Positions 45,602 to 54,459 of a stretch of 64,000 nucleotides of DNA are shown here, one piece after another. Where the stretch lies: contig NZ_SBIV01000005.1 of assembly GCF_004765795.1 (NCBI RefSeq), forward strand, positions 1 through 64,000. Reading direction: 5' to 3'. A program made the position numbers and the translations under genes. Source of the DNA: Halorussus marinus. Lineage in GTDB: Archaea; Halobacteriota; Halobacteria; Halobacteriales; Haladaptataceae. The number at the start of each line of letters is the position of its first letter. Position 1 is the stretch's first letter. Under the pieces are notes generated by a model, which saw only the letters and a list, made by a program, of their open reading frames with translations, was not told the origin of the DNA and made no database searches.

Positions 45602-46963
45602 CTACCGTCGCGCGATCAGCACCGCGAGGACGAGCCCGACCACCGCGACGACCGGACCGAACCCGGGGACGCCGGTCGAGGGCGTCTCGGTCGCGGTCGC
45701 CGTCTCGGCCCGGAGCGCCGTGGTCGACGGATCGTCGCCGCCCGGGGTGTCGGTCGTCGCTCGGTCGGTCGTCTCGGCGTCAGTCGCGTTCGGCGACCCG
45801 ATCCGGACCAGCCAGCCGTCCCGGCCGTCGGCGTCGGCGCCGCCGGTCTGGCCCGCGAGCAGGTAGCCGCCGTCGTGGCCGCGGATCGCGGGCCACGGCT
45901 TGTCCCACCCCGAGGTGCCGTAGTACGACTCGTCTGTGACCCGACCGTCGGCGTCTGTCGCGACGACGTAGCCGTCCGCGCTCCCGTCGGGACCCGCGTT
46001 CGAGCTTCCGGTGAACAGGAAGCCCTCCTCGGTCCGCATCGCCGAGTCGAGCCACTGGGTGCCGTTCCCGCCCGGCCTGCGCTCCCACGCGACCGAGCCG
46101 TTCGCGCCGACCTTCACGAGCCACCCGTCGCGCGGGCCGGTGGCGTTGCTCTCGGTCTCGCCGGCGAACACGAAGCCGCCGTCGGCGGGCGCGGCCGCCC
46201 ACACGTCGTCCCTGCTGGCCCCGCCCGCGGTCGTCTGCCACTGCTCGGCGCCGTCGGCGCCGATCGCGAGCGCCCACCCGTCGTCGGTCTCGCCCTCGAC
46301 CTTGCCGGCGAGGTAGTACCCCGACTCACGGGGCACGATCGCGCGGAGGTAGCCGTCGCCGTACCGCTCGGGGGTCGGGTACGCCTCGGTCCACTCGGTC
46401 GATCGGTTCTCGTCGAGCCTGAGCGCCACGCCCTCGCGGCGGTCGCTCCGGGTCCACCCCGCGAGGAGGTAGCCCGAATCGTCGGCTTCGAGCGCGTAGA
46501 AAGCGCCCGCCGACGGCGTCCGTTCCGCGACGACCTCGCCGTCGGGCCCGACCTCGACGATCCAGCCCCGCGGGCTCTCGTCCCGATCGGTCCGGCCCGC
46601 CAGAACGTAGCCGTCCTCGGCCCGCGCGACCCCGTAGAAGCGGTCGGTGCCCGACTCGCCGTAGGTGCGCTCCCACTCGATCTCGCCCTCGGCGTCGGTC
46701 TTGACGACCCATCCGTCGCGGTCCTCGCCGCCGGCCCACCCGACCGCGAGGTAGCCGCCGTCGTCGGTTCGGACCAGGTCCGCGAAGGTGTCGTCGCCCT
46801 CGCCCCCGTGGGTCCGTTGCCACTGTTCGGGGAGGTCGGGGCGGGCGAGCGTCTCGGCGTCTCCGTGGCCGGCGTCGGCGGCGCTCGTGGCGATCGCGGG
46901 CAGGGCGGCGGCCAGCCCCGCGCCGACGACGAGCGCCGTCAGCACCGCTGCGAGCAGTCTCAT
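45602..46963 (-). CDS. secreted propeller-repeat protein with PGF-CTERM anchor
   Basis: 453-residue surface protein. A Sec signal (MRLLAAVLTALVVGAGLAAA) is followed by at least seven repeats of about 50 residues built on GGYLAVGWAGG and DGWVVKTDAEGEIEWERTYG, as in delta-60/propeller-type repeat proteins. A Thr-rich, probably glycosylated stalk leads to GVPGFGPVVAVVGL and a final RR, the PGF-CTERM signal cut by archaeosortase ArtA and replaced by a lipid. ATG 46963 is preferred to GTG 46972 because of a TATA element near 46990-46998. Binding partner unknown. Confidence 0.85.
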   Translation of the reverse strand: MRLLAAVLTALVVGAGLAAALPAIATSAADAGHGDAETLARPDLPEQWQRTHGGEGDDTFADLVRTDDGGYLAVGWAGGEDRDGWVVKTDAEGEIEWERTYGESGTDRFYGVARAEDGYVLAGRTDRDESPRGWIVEVGPDGEVVAERTPSAGAFYALEADDSGYLLAGWTRSDRREGVALRLDENRSTEWTEAYPTPERYGDGYLRAIVPRESGYYLAGKVEGETDDGWALAIGADGAEQWQTTAGGASRDDVWAAAPADGGFVFAGETESNATGPRDGWLVKVGANGSVAWERRPGGNGTQWLDSAMRTEEGFLFTGSSNAGPDGSADGYVVATDADGRVTDESYYGTSGWDKPWPAIRGHDGGYLLAGQTGGADADGRDGWLVRIGSPNATDAETTDRATTDTPGGDDPSTTALRAETATATETPSTGVPGFGPVVAVVGLVLAVLIARR

Positions 46964-47070
46964 GCGCGTCACTCGACGCTCGACGGTGTTTGTTATGGGC
47001 CGGCTGTACGGGCGTAGGCGGAGCCTGTCGCATCCAAAAGCGTAAACTGACTCCCTGCGAGCGTCCGGCC

Positions 47071-47484
47071 ATGTCCCGGACGGCTCTCCTGTTGGCCGGC
47101 GTCGGTATGGTAACGTGGGGCGCGTGGGTGGTGTTGGCGGACCTCGCCACCCGGACGCTCGAACCCGAGATCGCGATGGCGATCTCGTATCTCGTGGGCG
47201 CCGGCGTCGCGGTCGCGTACATCCTCTCGCAGGGCGGCGCGCCCGCGGTCACCGGGGTCGGCGCGGGCTACGCGCTCGCCGGCGGGCTGTTCTCGGGCGT
47301 CGGGGGCGTGAGCTACTACGCCGCGCTCCAGTACGGCGACGCGTCGGTCGTCTCGACGATCACCGCCCTCTACTTCGTCGTCGCGGCGGTGCTCGGGGTC
47401 CTGTTTCTCGGCGAGTCGCTCGGCGCCCGCGACGCGGTGGGGATCGCGCTCGCGGTCGGGGCCGTGGCGGTGCTCTCGACCTGA
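47071..47484 (+). CDS. EamA/DMT-type half-size membrane protein
   Basis: 137-residue protein with four or five helices, equal to one EamA domain of the drug/metabolite transporter superfamily. Signatures: WGAWVVLADLATRTLEPE near the start and YYAALQYGDASVVSTITALY with LFLGESLGARDAVGIALAV at the end. Half-size members work as dimers. A TATA element GTAAACTG is centred about 27 bases before ATG 47071. Substrate unknown. Confidence 0.85.
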   Translation: MSRTALLLAGVGMVTWGAWVVLADLATRTLEPEIAMAISYLVGAGVAVAYILSQGGAPAVTGVGAGYALAGGLFSGVGGVSYYAALQYGDASVVSTITALYFVVAAVLGVLFLGESLGARDAVGIALAVGAVAVLST

Positions 47485-47522
47485 CCGCCGGCCGCGTCGG
47501 CGTGGAGCTCGACGCCCCGGAC

Positions 47523-47720
47523 TCACTCCCGTCTCCACACCTCGGGTTCGAGGTCGAACCGCCGCAGGACCGAGGGGTAGCCGAAGGCGATGGTCAGCGC
47601 CGCGATCATCCGGGGGACGAACCCGTCGACCCCGACCGCGGCGAGGACGACGACGGACGCGAAGTAAAGTAGCATCATCGCCACGAACTGCGGCAGGAGC
47701 TGTCGCCACTTCGATGTCAT
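47523..47720 (-). CDS. small two-helix membrane protein
   Basis: 65-residue protein starting MTSKWRQLLPQFVAMMLLYF, with two predicted helices (about residues 9-30 and 34-50) and a charged C terminus. A TATA element (GTTTAACA on the minus strand) lies 27 bases before the ATG. Family not recognised. Confidence 0.7.
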   Translation of the reverse strand: MTSKWRQLLPQFVAMMLLYFASVVVLAAVGVDGFVPRMIAALTIAFGYPSVLRRFDLEPEVWRRE

Positions 47721-47776
47721 ACGACTGTCGAAGGTCCCTGAGATGTTAAACGTGCGTGGGTCGCCGGCCCGCCCGG

Positions 47777-48781
47777 TCACTCGAACGCGGGGACGACCTC
47801 GCCGCCGAGGCGCTCGATGCACTCGACCATCGCGTCCGTGCCGATCCCGGGGTGGTAGGTCCGGAAGATGAAGTGGACGTCGTCGCCGAGCGCCTCGCGG
47901 TACGCGGTCAGCTCTTCTACGACGTCCTCGGGAGACCCGTAGATGGCCTGCTCGCGGAGTTCGGTTCGGCGCTCGTCGGACAGCTCTGCGACCGGTTCGT
48001 CGTCGAAGATTTCGGCGTACCGGCGCTGGAGATAGAGGTAGCCGTCCCGCATCGTCGCCCACGCCTCCTCGCGGGAATCGCCGACGAAGCCGTGCTGGAG
48101 GACGTAGACGTCGAACTCCCCGTCGAGGCCCTCCTCGTCGCGGACCCGCCGGATGTCCTCGACGCGCTTTCGCACCCCTCCGATCGAGAGCGCGGAGGGC
48201 GCACACCACGCGTCGGCGACGCGGGCGGCCCGCCGGACCGCCGGCTTGGCCGCCCCGCCGTACATGATCGGGATCGACTCGTCCGGTTTGGGGGTGACCG
48301 TCGCGTCGGGCGAGACCTCGTGAAACTGCGCGTCGTACTCGAGCGGGCCGTCGGACCACGCCGCGCGCAGGAGGTCGGTGGCGTCCCGGAGCCGGTCGAC
48401 GCGCTCCTCGCGGGGGACGCCGAACTCCTCGAACTCCCGGGGATTCGACCCGATGGCGAGCCCGAGGGTCAGCCGACCGTCCGCGAGCAGATCGACCGTG
48501 GCGGCGTCCTCGGCGAGCCGGACCGAGTCGTACAGCGGTGCGAGCGCGATACAGCTCCCGATCTCGACGTCGTCGGTCGCGGTCGCCAGCGCGCCGAGTG
48601 CGGGCATCGTCGCCGAGAGGTAGCCGTCCTCGGCGAAGTGGTGTTCGGAGACCCACGCGCTCGCGAGGCCGGCGTCGTCGACCGCCCGGCCGAGAGTCAG
48701 CATCTCCTCGTAGATGTCGCTCGTCGATCTGTCGTCGTCGGGTCGGCGCTGACAGGTGAAAAGCCCCGTGCCGATCTCCAT
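47777..48781 (-). CDS. LLM-class F420/flavin-dependent oxidoreductase
   Basis: 334-residue TIM-barrel protein of the luciferase-like monooxygenase superfamily. The N terminus (MEIGTGLFTCQRRPDD), SAWVSEHHFAEDGY, VEIGSCIALAPLYDSVRLAED and GRLTLGLAIGSNPREFEEFG match the bacterial-luciferase-like group. In haloarchaea such proteins generally use coenzyme F420. Substrate unknown. It lies 42 bases after the M24 protein gene and reads the same way, so the two may be cotranscribed. Confidence 0.88.
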   Translation of the reverse strand: MEIGTGLFTCQRRPDDDRSTSDIYEEMLTLGRAVDDAGLASAWVSEHHFAEDGYLSATMPALGALATATDDVEIGSCIALAPLYDSVRLAEDAATVDLLADGRLTLGLAIGSNPREFEEFGVPREERVDRLRDATDLLRAAWSDGPLEYDAQFHEVSPDATVTPKPDESIPIMYGGAAKPAVRRAARVADAWCAPSALSIGGVRKRVEDIRRVRDEEGLDGEFDVYVLQHGFVGDSREEAWATMRDGYLYLQRRYAEIFDDEPVAELSDERRTELREQAIYGSPEDVVEELTAYREALGDDVHFIFRTYHPGIGTDAMVECIERLGGEVVPAFE

Positions 48782-48823
48782 ACCCCGTGGTCGCTGGCCG
48801 TCGACTTAGTTTGTCGGGACCGG

Positions 48824-50098
48824 CTAGTAGTCGATTGTGGTGATCTCCTCGACGGGCCACTGGCTCAGGATCTCGACGCCGTTCTCGCGCACCACCACCA
48901 TCTCCTCGACACGGACGCCCTGCCGGTCGGCCGGCCGCATCGTCTCGACGGCCATCGTCATCCCCTCCTCGATCTCGATCGGGTGGTCGGGCGAGAGTCC
49001 GCGCCAGATCAGCGGCACCTCGTAGAGCTGGAGCCCGAGCCCGTGGGCCCAGTGGTTCGTGGTCATCTCCCAGAACTCCTCGGCGCCGTACCACTCCATC
49101 TGCTCGCCGTCCTCGTCGGGGAACCCCCGACAGATCTCGTCGGTGGTCGCGCCGGGTTCGATGCGTTCGAGCACGTCGTAGAGGTCGTCGCGGGCCTTCC
49201 GGTAGGCCTCCCGCTGGGCCGCGGTCGGGTCGCCGAGGCTGAACGTCCGGTAGTAACACGACCGATAGCCGTTGAACCCGACGTTGTAGAAGTCGGCGTA
49301 CACGAGGTCGCCGGGCCGCATCACGCGGTCGGTGGTGTTGGCCTGATGTTTGGGCCAGGTGTTCGGCCCGGAGGTGACGTAGCCGCCCTGCACCATCGCA
49401 CCGAGCCCCCAGAGCTCCTCGGTGGCCGCGCCCCACACCTCCGACTCGCGCGCGCCGGGCTTTGCGGTCTCGGTGATCCGCTGGAAGCCGGCCTCACAGA
49501 GCGCGGCGACCATCCGGAGACACTCGATCTCGTCGCGGGTCTTTATCTTCCGGGCGTCCGCCATGGCCTGCGTACACTCGTCGGGCCGAACGTCCACGCC
49601 GCGGTCCTCGAACTTCCCGATGAGCGAGCGGTTGCCCACGTCGATGCCCATCGGTTCGTTCTTCACGCCGTACTCCTCGGCCGCCTCGACGACGAGGTCG
49701 GCCATCTTGCCCGCGAGCCAGTCGCGGGCCGACTCGCGCCCCGACGCCCGCGGGACGTTGCCCAGCCCAGGCGCGGCGTACCGCACGTCGTCGAGCCACG
49801 GGCAGTTGTACCGCTGGTTGCTCGCGTGGTCGGCGGTGTCCCAGTGGACGACGTCGCCGTCCTCGGTGAGGAGGGTGTAGTGGTCGGCGCCCGACCCGCC
49901 GGTCATCGCGAGGCCGGTGACGTACCGGACGTTGGGATCGTCGACCAACAGCATGCTCCCGAGCCCGGCCTCGCGCATCCGTTCGAGCGCCCGCGCCTTG
50001 CGCTCGCGGCGCAGTCGCTGGAAGTCGATGCGCTCCTCCCAGTCGACCGCCATCGTGCCCCGGGTGCCTTCCATGAAATCGCGCTGATAGAAACCCAT
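48824..50098 (-). CDS. M24 (creatinase/aminopeptidase P fold) protein with altered metal site
   Basis: 424-residue pita-bread fold protein. The N-terminal creatinase-like domain (about 1-180) has MLLVDDPNVRYVTGL. In the catalytic half, ADFYNVGFNGYRSCYYRTF keeps the first Asp ligand but has Cys where the second Asp (SDxTR) should be; His in NHWAHGLGLQ, Glu in TMAVETM and Glu in RVEEMVVV are present. This is unlike normal metallopeptidases; a non-peptidase hydrolase such as the ectoine/creatine type is possible. The ATG at 50098 follows a TATA-like element at about 50121-50129. Confidence 0.85.
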   Translation of the reverse strand: MGFYQRDFMEGTRGTMAVDWEERIDFQRLRRERKARALERMREAGLGSMLLVDDPNVRYVTGLAMTGGSGADHYTLLTEDGDVVHWDTADHASNQRYNCPWLDDVRYAAPGLGNVPRASGRESARDWLAGKMADLVVEAAEEYGVKNEPMGIDVGNRSLIGKFEDRGVDVRPDECTQAMADARKIKTRDEIECLRMVAALCEAGFQRITETAKPGARESEVWGAATEELWGLGAMVQGGYVTSGPNTWPKHQANTTDRVMRPGDLVYADFYNVGFNGYRSCYYRTFSLGDPTAAQREAYRKARDDLYDVLERIEPGATTDEICRGFPDEDGEQMEWYGAEEFWEMTTNHWAHGLGLQLYEVPLIWRGLSPDHPIEIEEGMTMAVETMRPADRQGVRVEEMVVVRENGVEILSQWPVEEITTIDY

Positions 50099-50220
50099 GA
50101 CCGTCCGTACGCCGAGGTCTGTAATGAAAGTAAGTGGCCGTCCGGGCCGGACGCGTCCACTGCACACGCGGAGTCGGGTTCGCGCGTAGTTTTAACACCG
50201 CTCCCGACGACCACCGAATT

Positions 50221-50940
50221 ATGTACAAACACGTCGCCCTGCTCGTCCGCAAGGAGGGGCTGACCCACGAGGAGTTCGTCGACCACTGGCAGACCGAACA
50301 CGCCCCGATCGCCCGCGAGATCGACGGCGTCACGCGCTACCAGACCGTCCTGCCGACGGACCCGGGGAACGCGGAGTTCGACGGGATCGCCGAACTCTAC
50401 TTCGAGGACCTCGACGCGCTCCACGACGCGTTGGGGAGCGAGGGCTCGCGGGACTACGACCCCGAGAAAGGGACCGCGAAGGCGGCCCGCGAGGACGTCG
50501 ACAACTTTCTGGCCGTCGAGAAGCGGCCCCGATTCGTCGGCGAGGAGGTCGTCCAGAGAGACGACGTCGACGGCGACACCGACGGCCTCTACAAGCACTC
50601 GGCGTTTCTCGTCCGCAAGGAGGGGTTGACCCACGAGGAGTTCGTCGACCACTGGCAGACCGAACATACCCCGATCGCCCGCGAGATCGACGGCGTGGTC
50701 CGGTACGCCACCGTGTTGCCGACGGACCCGGAGAACGCGGAGTTCGACGGCGTCGCCGAACTCTACTTCGAGGACCTCGACGCGCTCCACGACGCGCTGG
50801 GAAGCGAGGGCTCGCGGGACTACGACCCCGAGAAAGGGACCGCGAAGGCGGCCCGCGAGGACGTCGACAACTTCCTGGCCGTCGAGGAGCGCCCCCGCTT
50901 TATCGGTCGAGAGACGGTCCAGAAAGACGACCGCTCGTAG
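50221..50940 (+). CDS. tandem EthD-domain protein
   Basis: 239-residue protein made of two nearly identical halves, residues 1-122 and 123-239. Each starts YKH, continues LVRKEGLTHEEFVDHWQTEH, and ends FLAVE-RPRF; this is the EthD ferredoxin-like fold seen beside degradation enzymes. The two DNA halves are also nearly identical at an offset of 366 bases, so the duplication is recent or maintained by conversion. A TATA element (GTTTTAAC near 50186-50193) predicts a leaderless start at 50221. Function of EthD domains is mostly unknown. Confidence 0.88.
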   Translation: MYKHVALLVRKEGLTHEEFVDHWQTEHAPIAREIDGVTRYQTVLPTDPGNAEFDGIAELYFEDLDALHDALGSEGSRDYDPEKGTAKAAREDVDNFLAVEKRPRFVGEEVVQRDDVDGDTDGLYKHSAFLVRKEGLTHEEFVDHWQTEHTPIAREIDGVVRYATVLPTDPENAEFDGVAELYFEDLDALHDALGSEGSRDYDPEKGTAKAAREDVDNFLAVEERPRFIGRETVQKDDRS

Positions 50941-50962
50941 GTTCGTCGGTGTCGACGACCGG

Positions 50963-51301
50963 CTACGGCCGGATGTAGGCGTACCCGTCGTCTTGGAGTC
51001 GGGTGAGCTCGCCGACGCCCGAGGACACCGTCTCGACGCCGTCGACGAGATCGGACTCCGAGAGGTCCATGGTGTCGAGGGTGTTCGAACAGGCCTTGAA
51101 CGAGATCCCGGCCGCGAGCAGGTCGGCGACCGTCTCGCTCCCGTCCCCGCCCGCTGTGAGCGGCTCGATGCCCTCCGCCTGCGCGACCACCGCGATGTCG
51201 TCCATCTCGACGGTTTCGTCGTTCGAGAGGTTCTCCGCGACGGTGAGCGCGGTCTGCTGTTGGGCCTCCTCGCCGGTGATGAGGTGGAACACGGTTCGCA
51301 T
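50963..51301 (-). CDS. DsrE-family protein
   Basis: 112-residue protein with the DsrE/DsrF-like fold, starting MRTVFHLITGEEAQQQTALTVAENLS. A central FKACSNTLDTM holds the Cys that carries sulfur in active family members. The related haloarchaeal proteins are short and single-domain. A sulfur-transfer role is plausible but not shown. The ATG at 51301 opens directly on the first strand; longer frames are shadows. Confidence 0.82.
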   Translation of the reverse strand: MRTVFHLITGEEAQQQTALTVAENLSNDETVEMDDIAVVAQAEGIEPLTAGGDGSETVADLLAAGISFKACSNTLDTMDLSESDLVDGVETVSSGVGELTRLQDDGYAYIRP

Positions 51302-51378
51302 ACCGGAGAGACGGCGCGGTCGCGGGAAACGGTTGTGGCCGGGCCAACGCTTACGGTCCGACGCGACGACTCGGGCAC

Positions 51379-51975
51379 ATGGCAGAGCCAGACTACGACG
51401 CGCAGGTCCGCTCCGCGCTCCCGGAGCTCGCCGACATCGACGATCCGGCGCTCCGCGACCGAGTCGTCGAGGCGTGGACGCTCGGCCTCGAACGCGGCGG
51501 CTGGCGCGACGTTCACGACGTCCCCTACGCGTGGAACATTCAGGAGGTCTCGAACGTCGAGCACGTCCGCGGGGTGACCCGCATCGCGGTCGCGTCGGCC
51601 GCCGAACAGCGGGAGTTCCACGGCGCGGACCCCGACCTCGACGTGATCCGTGCGGCCTGTCTGCTCCACGACGTGGGCAAGTGCTACGAGTACGTCGACC
51701 ACGTCGACGACGAGACGCTCGGGGAGCCGGACCCGACCTACGCCGGCGAGGAGATCCCCCACTCGCTGTCGGGGTACGCGCTGGCCCACGAGGTCGGCTG
51801 TCCGCTCGCGGTCCAGCGTGCCATCCCACACTTCCTCGGGGAAGTCCCCGACCGCACCCTCGAAGCCGAACTGGTCAAGAGCGCCAACGCCGCGAGTTCG
51901 AACGCGATCACCCAGTCGGCGATGGGGATCACGCTCGAAGAGTGGGTCCGGACGTACAGCCAGACGACCGACTGA
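51379..51975 (+). CDS. HD-domain phosphohydrolase
   Basis: 198-residue protein. His in SNVEHVRGVTRIA and the His-Asp pair in ACLLHDVGKCYEYVDHV form the HD metal site; the later AIPHFLGEVPDRTLEAELVKSANA gives additional ligands including Asp/Ser positions. The family hydrolyses nucleotides or phosphoesters; substrate unknown. It is rightward and precedes hemE by 100 bases. Confidence 0.85.
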   Translation: MAEPDYDAQVRSALPELADIDDPALRDRVVEAWTLGLERGGWRDVHDVPYAWNIQEVSNVEHVRGVTRIAVASAAEQREFHGADPDLDVIRAACLLHDVGKCYEYVDHVDDETLGEPDPTYAGEEIPHSLSGYALAHEVGCPLAVQRAIPHFLGEVPDRTLEAELVKSANAASSNAITQSAMGITLEEWVRTYSQTTD

Positions 51976-52075
51976 GCGCCCCTCGGCGCCGTTCGGCGGG
52001 GTCGACCCCGCGAGGTCGTGTCGTCTGGCGCCGAATGCAGAAGCCATTAGCCCCCGCCGAGCCAACGTCGGAACC

Positions 52076-53086
52076 ATGAACGACCTTCTGGTCCGGGCCG
52101 CTCGCGGCGAGCGGACCGAACGCCCGCCGGTGTGGCTGATGCGACAGGCCGGCCGGTACATCCCCGAGTACCGCGAGATTCGCGCCGACTACACGTTCAA
52201 GGAGGCCATCTCGACCCCCGAGGTGGCCGAGCGAATCACCCTGCTCCCGTGGGAGATCTTCGAGCCCGACGGGCTGGTGATGTTCTCGGACATCCTGACC
52301 GTCCTCGAACCGCTCGGGCTCGACTACCGCATCGAGAGCGGTGTCGGCCCGGTGATCGCCGACCCCGTCGAGGGTCCCGACGACGTGCCCGCGGGTCACG
52401 CCGACGTCCGCGAGGAACTCGACTACGTCGGCGCGCTCCTCGAACGCCTCGATGACAGCGTCGGCGACCGGACGAGCCTCATCGGCTTCGCCGGCGGGCC
52501 GTTCACGCTCGCGGCGTACGCGGTTGCCGGCGAGCCAGCCGGCAAGAAACAGCTCCCGATCCGGCGCTTCCGGGTCGAGCACCCCGACGCGTTCGCCGAG
52601 TTGCTCGAACGCTTCGCCGACGTGGTCGTCGACTATCTGGAGTTTCAGGTCGAGGCGGGCGCCGACGTGATCCAGCTGTTCGACACCTACGCCGGCCTGC
52701 TGACCCCCGACGACTACGCCGCGTTCGTCCAGCCGCTCCACCGGCGCATCTTCGAGGCCGTCGACGTGCCGTCGATCGTCTTCTCGCGGAACCCCGGCGG
52801 CAAGCTCGATCTGCTCGCCGACTCGGGCGCGGACGTGGTGAGCCTCGACTGGACCGTGGACGTGGCCGACGCCCGCGCGGAACTCGGCGACGTGCCCGTC
52901 CAGGGGAACCTCGACCCGACGTATCTGCTCGGCGACGAGCAGTTCGTCCGCGAGAAGACCCGCCAAGTCATCGAGAAGGCCGGCCCCGAGGGCCACATCC
53001 TGAACCTCGGCCACGGCATCAACCGGAACACGCCGGTCGAGAACGCGACGGCGTTCGTCGAGACCGCGAAGGAAGTCGAGCGGTAA
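52076..53086 (+). CDS. hemE: uroporphyrinogen decarboxylase
   Basis: 336-residue enzyme that converts uroporphyrinogen III to coproporphyrinogen III. The signature PPVWLMRQAGRYIPEYREIR is at residues 17-36, with the catalytic Asp in VMFSDILTVLEPLG; GFAGGPFTLAAYAV and LNLGHGINRNTPVEN complete the site. It belongs to the classical or coproporphyrin heme route, not the siroheme route usual in other archaea. Its TAA is followed at once by the reversed TAA of the P450 gene. Confidence 0.95.
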   Translation: MNDLLVRAARGERTERPPVWLMRQAGRYIPEYREIRADYTFKEAISTPEVAERITLLPWEIFEPDGLVMFSDILTVLEPLGLDYRIESGVGPVIADPVEGPDDVPAGHADVREELDYVGALLERLDDSVGDRTSLIGFAGGPFTLAAYAVAGEPAGKKQLPIRRFRVEHPDAFAELLERFADVVVDYLEFQVEAGADVIQLFDTYAGLLTPDDYAAFVQPLHRRIFEAVDVPSIVFSRNPGGKLDLLADSGADVVSLDWTVDVADARAELGDVPVQGNLDPTYLLGDEQFVREKTRQVIEKAGPEGHILNLGHGINRNTPVENATAFVETAKEVER

Positions 53087-54376
53087 TTACCCCCGCTCGC
53101 GGAGCTCGAGTTCCACGGTGTCGGCGGGGGCCAGCGTCATCGACGCCACGAGATCCAGTTCCGCGGGCGCCGCGGTTCGGACTCGGAACCGCCGGAGCAC
53201 ACTCGCGAGCACGAGGCGGGCCTCGACCAGTGCGAACCGGCGGCCGATGCACTGGCGCGGGCCGCCGCCGAACGGGAAGTAGGCGTACGCCGGCCGCTCG
53301 TCGTCGATCCACCGCTCGGGTCGGAACGCCTCTGGGTCGTCGTAGAACGCCGGTCGACGGTGGGTCGCCCACTGCGAGCACAGGACCAACGCGCCCGCGG
53401 GCACGTCGCACCCCGCGACCGCGTCGTCGCCGACCGCTTCCCGCATCACCACGGGGACCGGCGGATAGAGCCGCATCGCCTCCCGAATCGCACGATCGGT
53501 CCGCGGCAGGTCGTCGCCGAGCGCGGGTGGCCGGTCGAGGTCGCGGATCTCGTCGGCGACCCGGGCCTGTTCGTCGGGATGGGTCCCGAGCAGGAACAGC
53601 GCGTACGTCAGCGCCAGCGCCGTCGTCTCGTGGCCCGCGAGCAGGAACGTTATCAACTGGTCGCGGATCTCTTCGTCGCCCGCGCCGGACTCGACGAGCG
53701 TCGAGAGCAGGTCGTCGTCCCCCTCGCCGCTCCGACGGGAGTCCGCGAGGTCGGCGACGAACGATTCGAGGCGCGCGACCGCCCTACGGTAGCGCCTGTT
53801 CCGCGCCGTCGGAACCCAGTCGGGGACGTAAAACGGCGTCCTCGAATCGGGCGCGAACCGGTCAGTCACGGCCGCCGCGGCCTCTCTGACCTCAGTGGCG
53901 TCCCGCAGGTCGGCGCCGAACAGAACCTGCCCGAGCACGTCGAGAGTGAGGGCGGGCAGCGCCTCGGTCGCGTCGATCGAGCCGCGATCGGCCCATCGGT
54001 CGAGGTGACGAGAGGTGCACTCGACCATCGTCTCGGCGTAGCTCGCGATCCGACCCGGATAGAACGCGGGCTGAATTCGGTCGCGCTGGCGGCTCCACTG
54101 CTCGCCCTCGCTGATCAGCAGGCCGTCCCCGAGCAGTCCCTCCAGTTCCCGCTTCTGGAACTCGCCCTTGCGGTAGTTGTCGGCGTTGCTCGCGAGAACG
54201 CGCTCGATCGCCGCGGGATCGGCGAGCAACACCGCGTCCCGCTTTATCGCCGACAGGCGAACGGCGCCGCCGTACTCGGCGACGGTTCGCTCCACGAACC
54301 CGAGGGGGTCGCGAGCGTAGTCGTAGGCGTGACCGATCACCGGGAGACCGGGAGGGGCGTCTCGTGACTCGCTCAT
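53087..54376 (-). CDS. cytochrome P450
   Basis: 429-residue soluble P450 monooxygenase. The I-helix reads TFLLAGHETTALALTYAL, the K-helix ExxR is AIREAMRLYPPVP, and the heme ligand is Cys376 in FGGGPRQCIGRRFA. No membrane anchor is present. Length and motifs fit the CYP174-like haloarchaeal and related bacterial groups, but I cannot assign a subfamily. Substrate and redox partner are unknown. It lies between heme genes and is divergent from an HTH-10 regulator. Confidence 0.93.
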   Translation of the reverse strand: MSESRDAPPGLPVIGHAYDYARDPLGFVERTVAEYGGAVRLSAIKRDAVLLADPAAIERVLASNADNYRKGEFQKRELEGLLGDGLLISEGEQWSRQRDRIQPAFYPGRIASYAETMVECTSRHLDRWADRGSIDATEALPALTLDVLGQVLFGADLRDATEVREAAAAVTDRFAPDSRTPFYVPDWVPTARNRRYRRAVARLESFVADLADSRRSGEGDDDLLSTLVESGAGDEEIRDQLITFLLAGHETTALALTYALFLLGTHPDEQARVADEIRDLDRPPALGDDLPRTDRAIREAMRLYPPVPVVMREAVGDDAVAGCDVPAGALVLCSQWATHRRPAFYDDPEAFRPERWIDDERPAYAYFPFGGGPRQCIGRRFALVEARLVLASVLRRFRVRTAAPAELDLVASMTLAPADTVELELRERG

Positions 54377-54430
54377 ACGCGGACGTAATCGCGTCCGGTG
54401 GGAGGGCGTGCTGCCGAGTATAGCCGGTTA

Positions 54431-54438
54431 TTTATATA
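54431..54438 (+). promoter_or_regulatory. TATA element of the HTH-10 gene next to P450
   Basis: TTTATATA, one of the best TATA matches in the window; it decides ATG 54460. The 83-base gap to the P450 start also serves the divergent gene. Confidence 0.7.
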
Positions 54439-54459
54439 CATCCAACGATGGGTTGCCCG

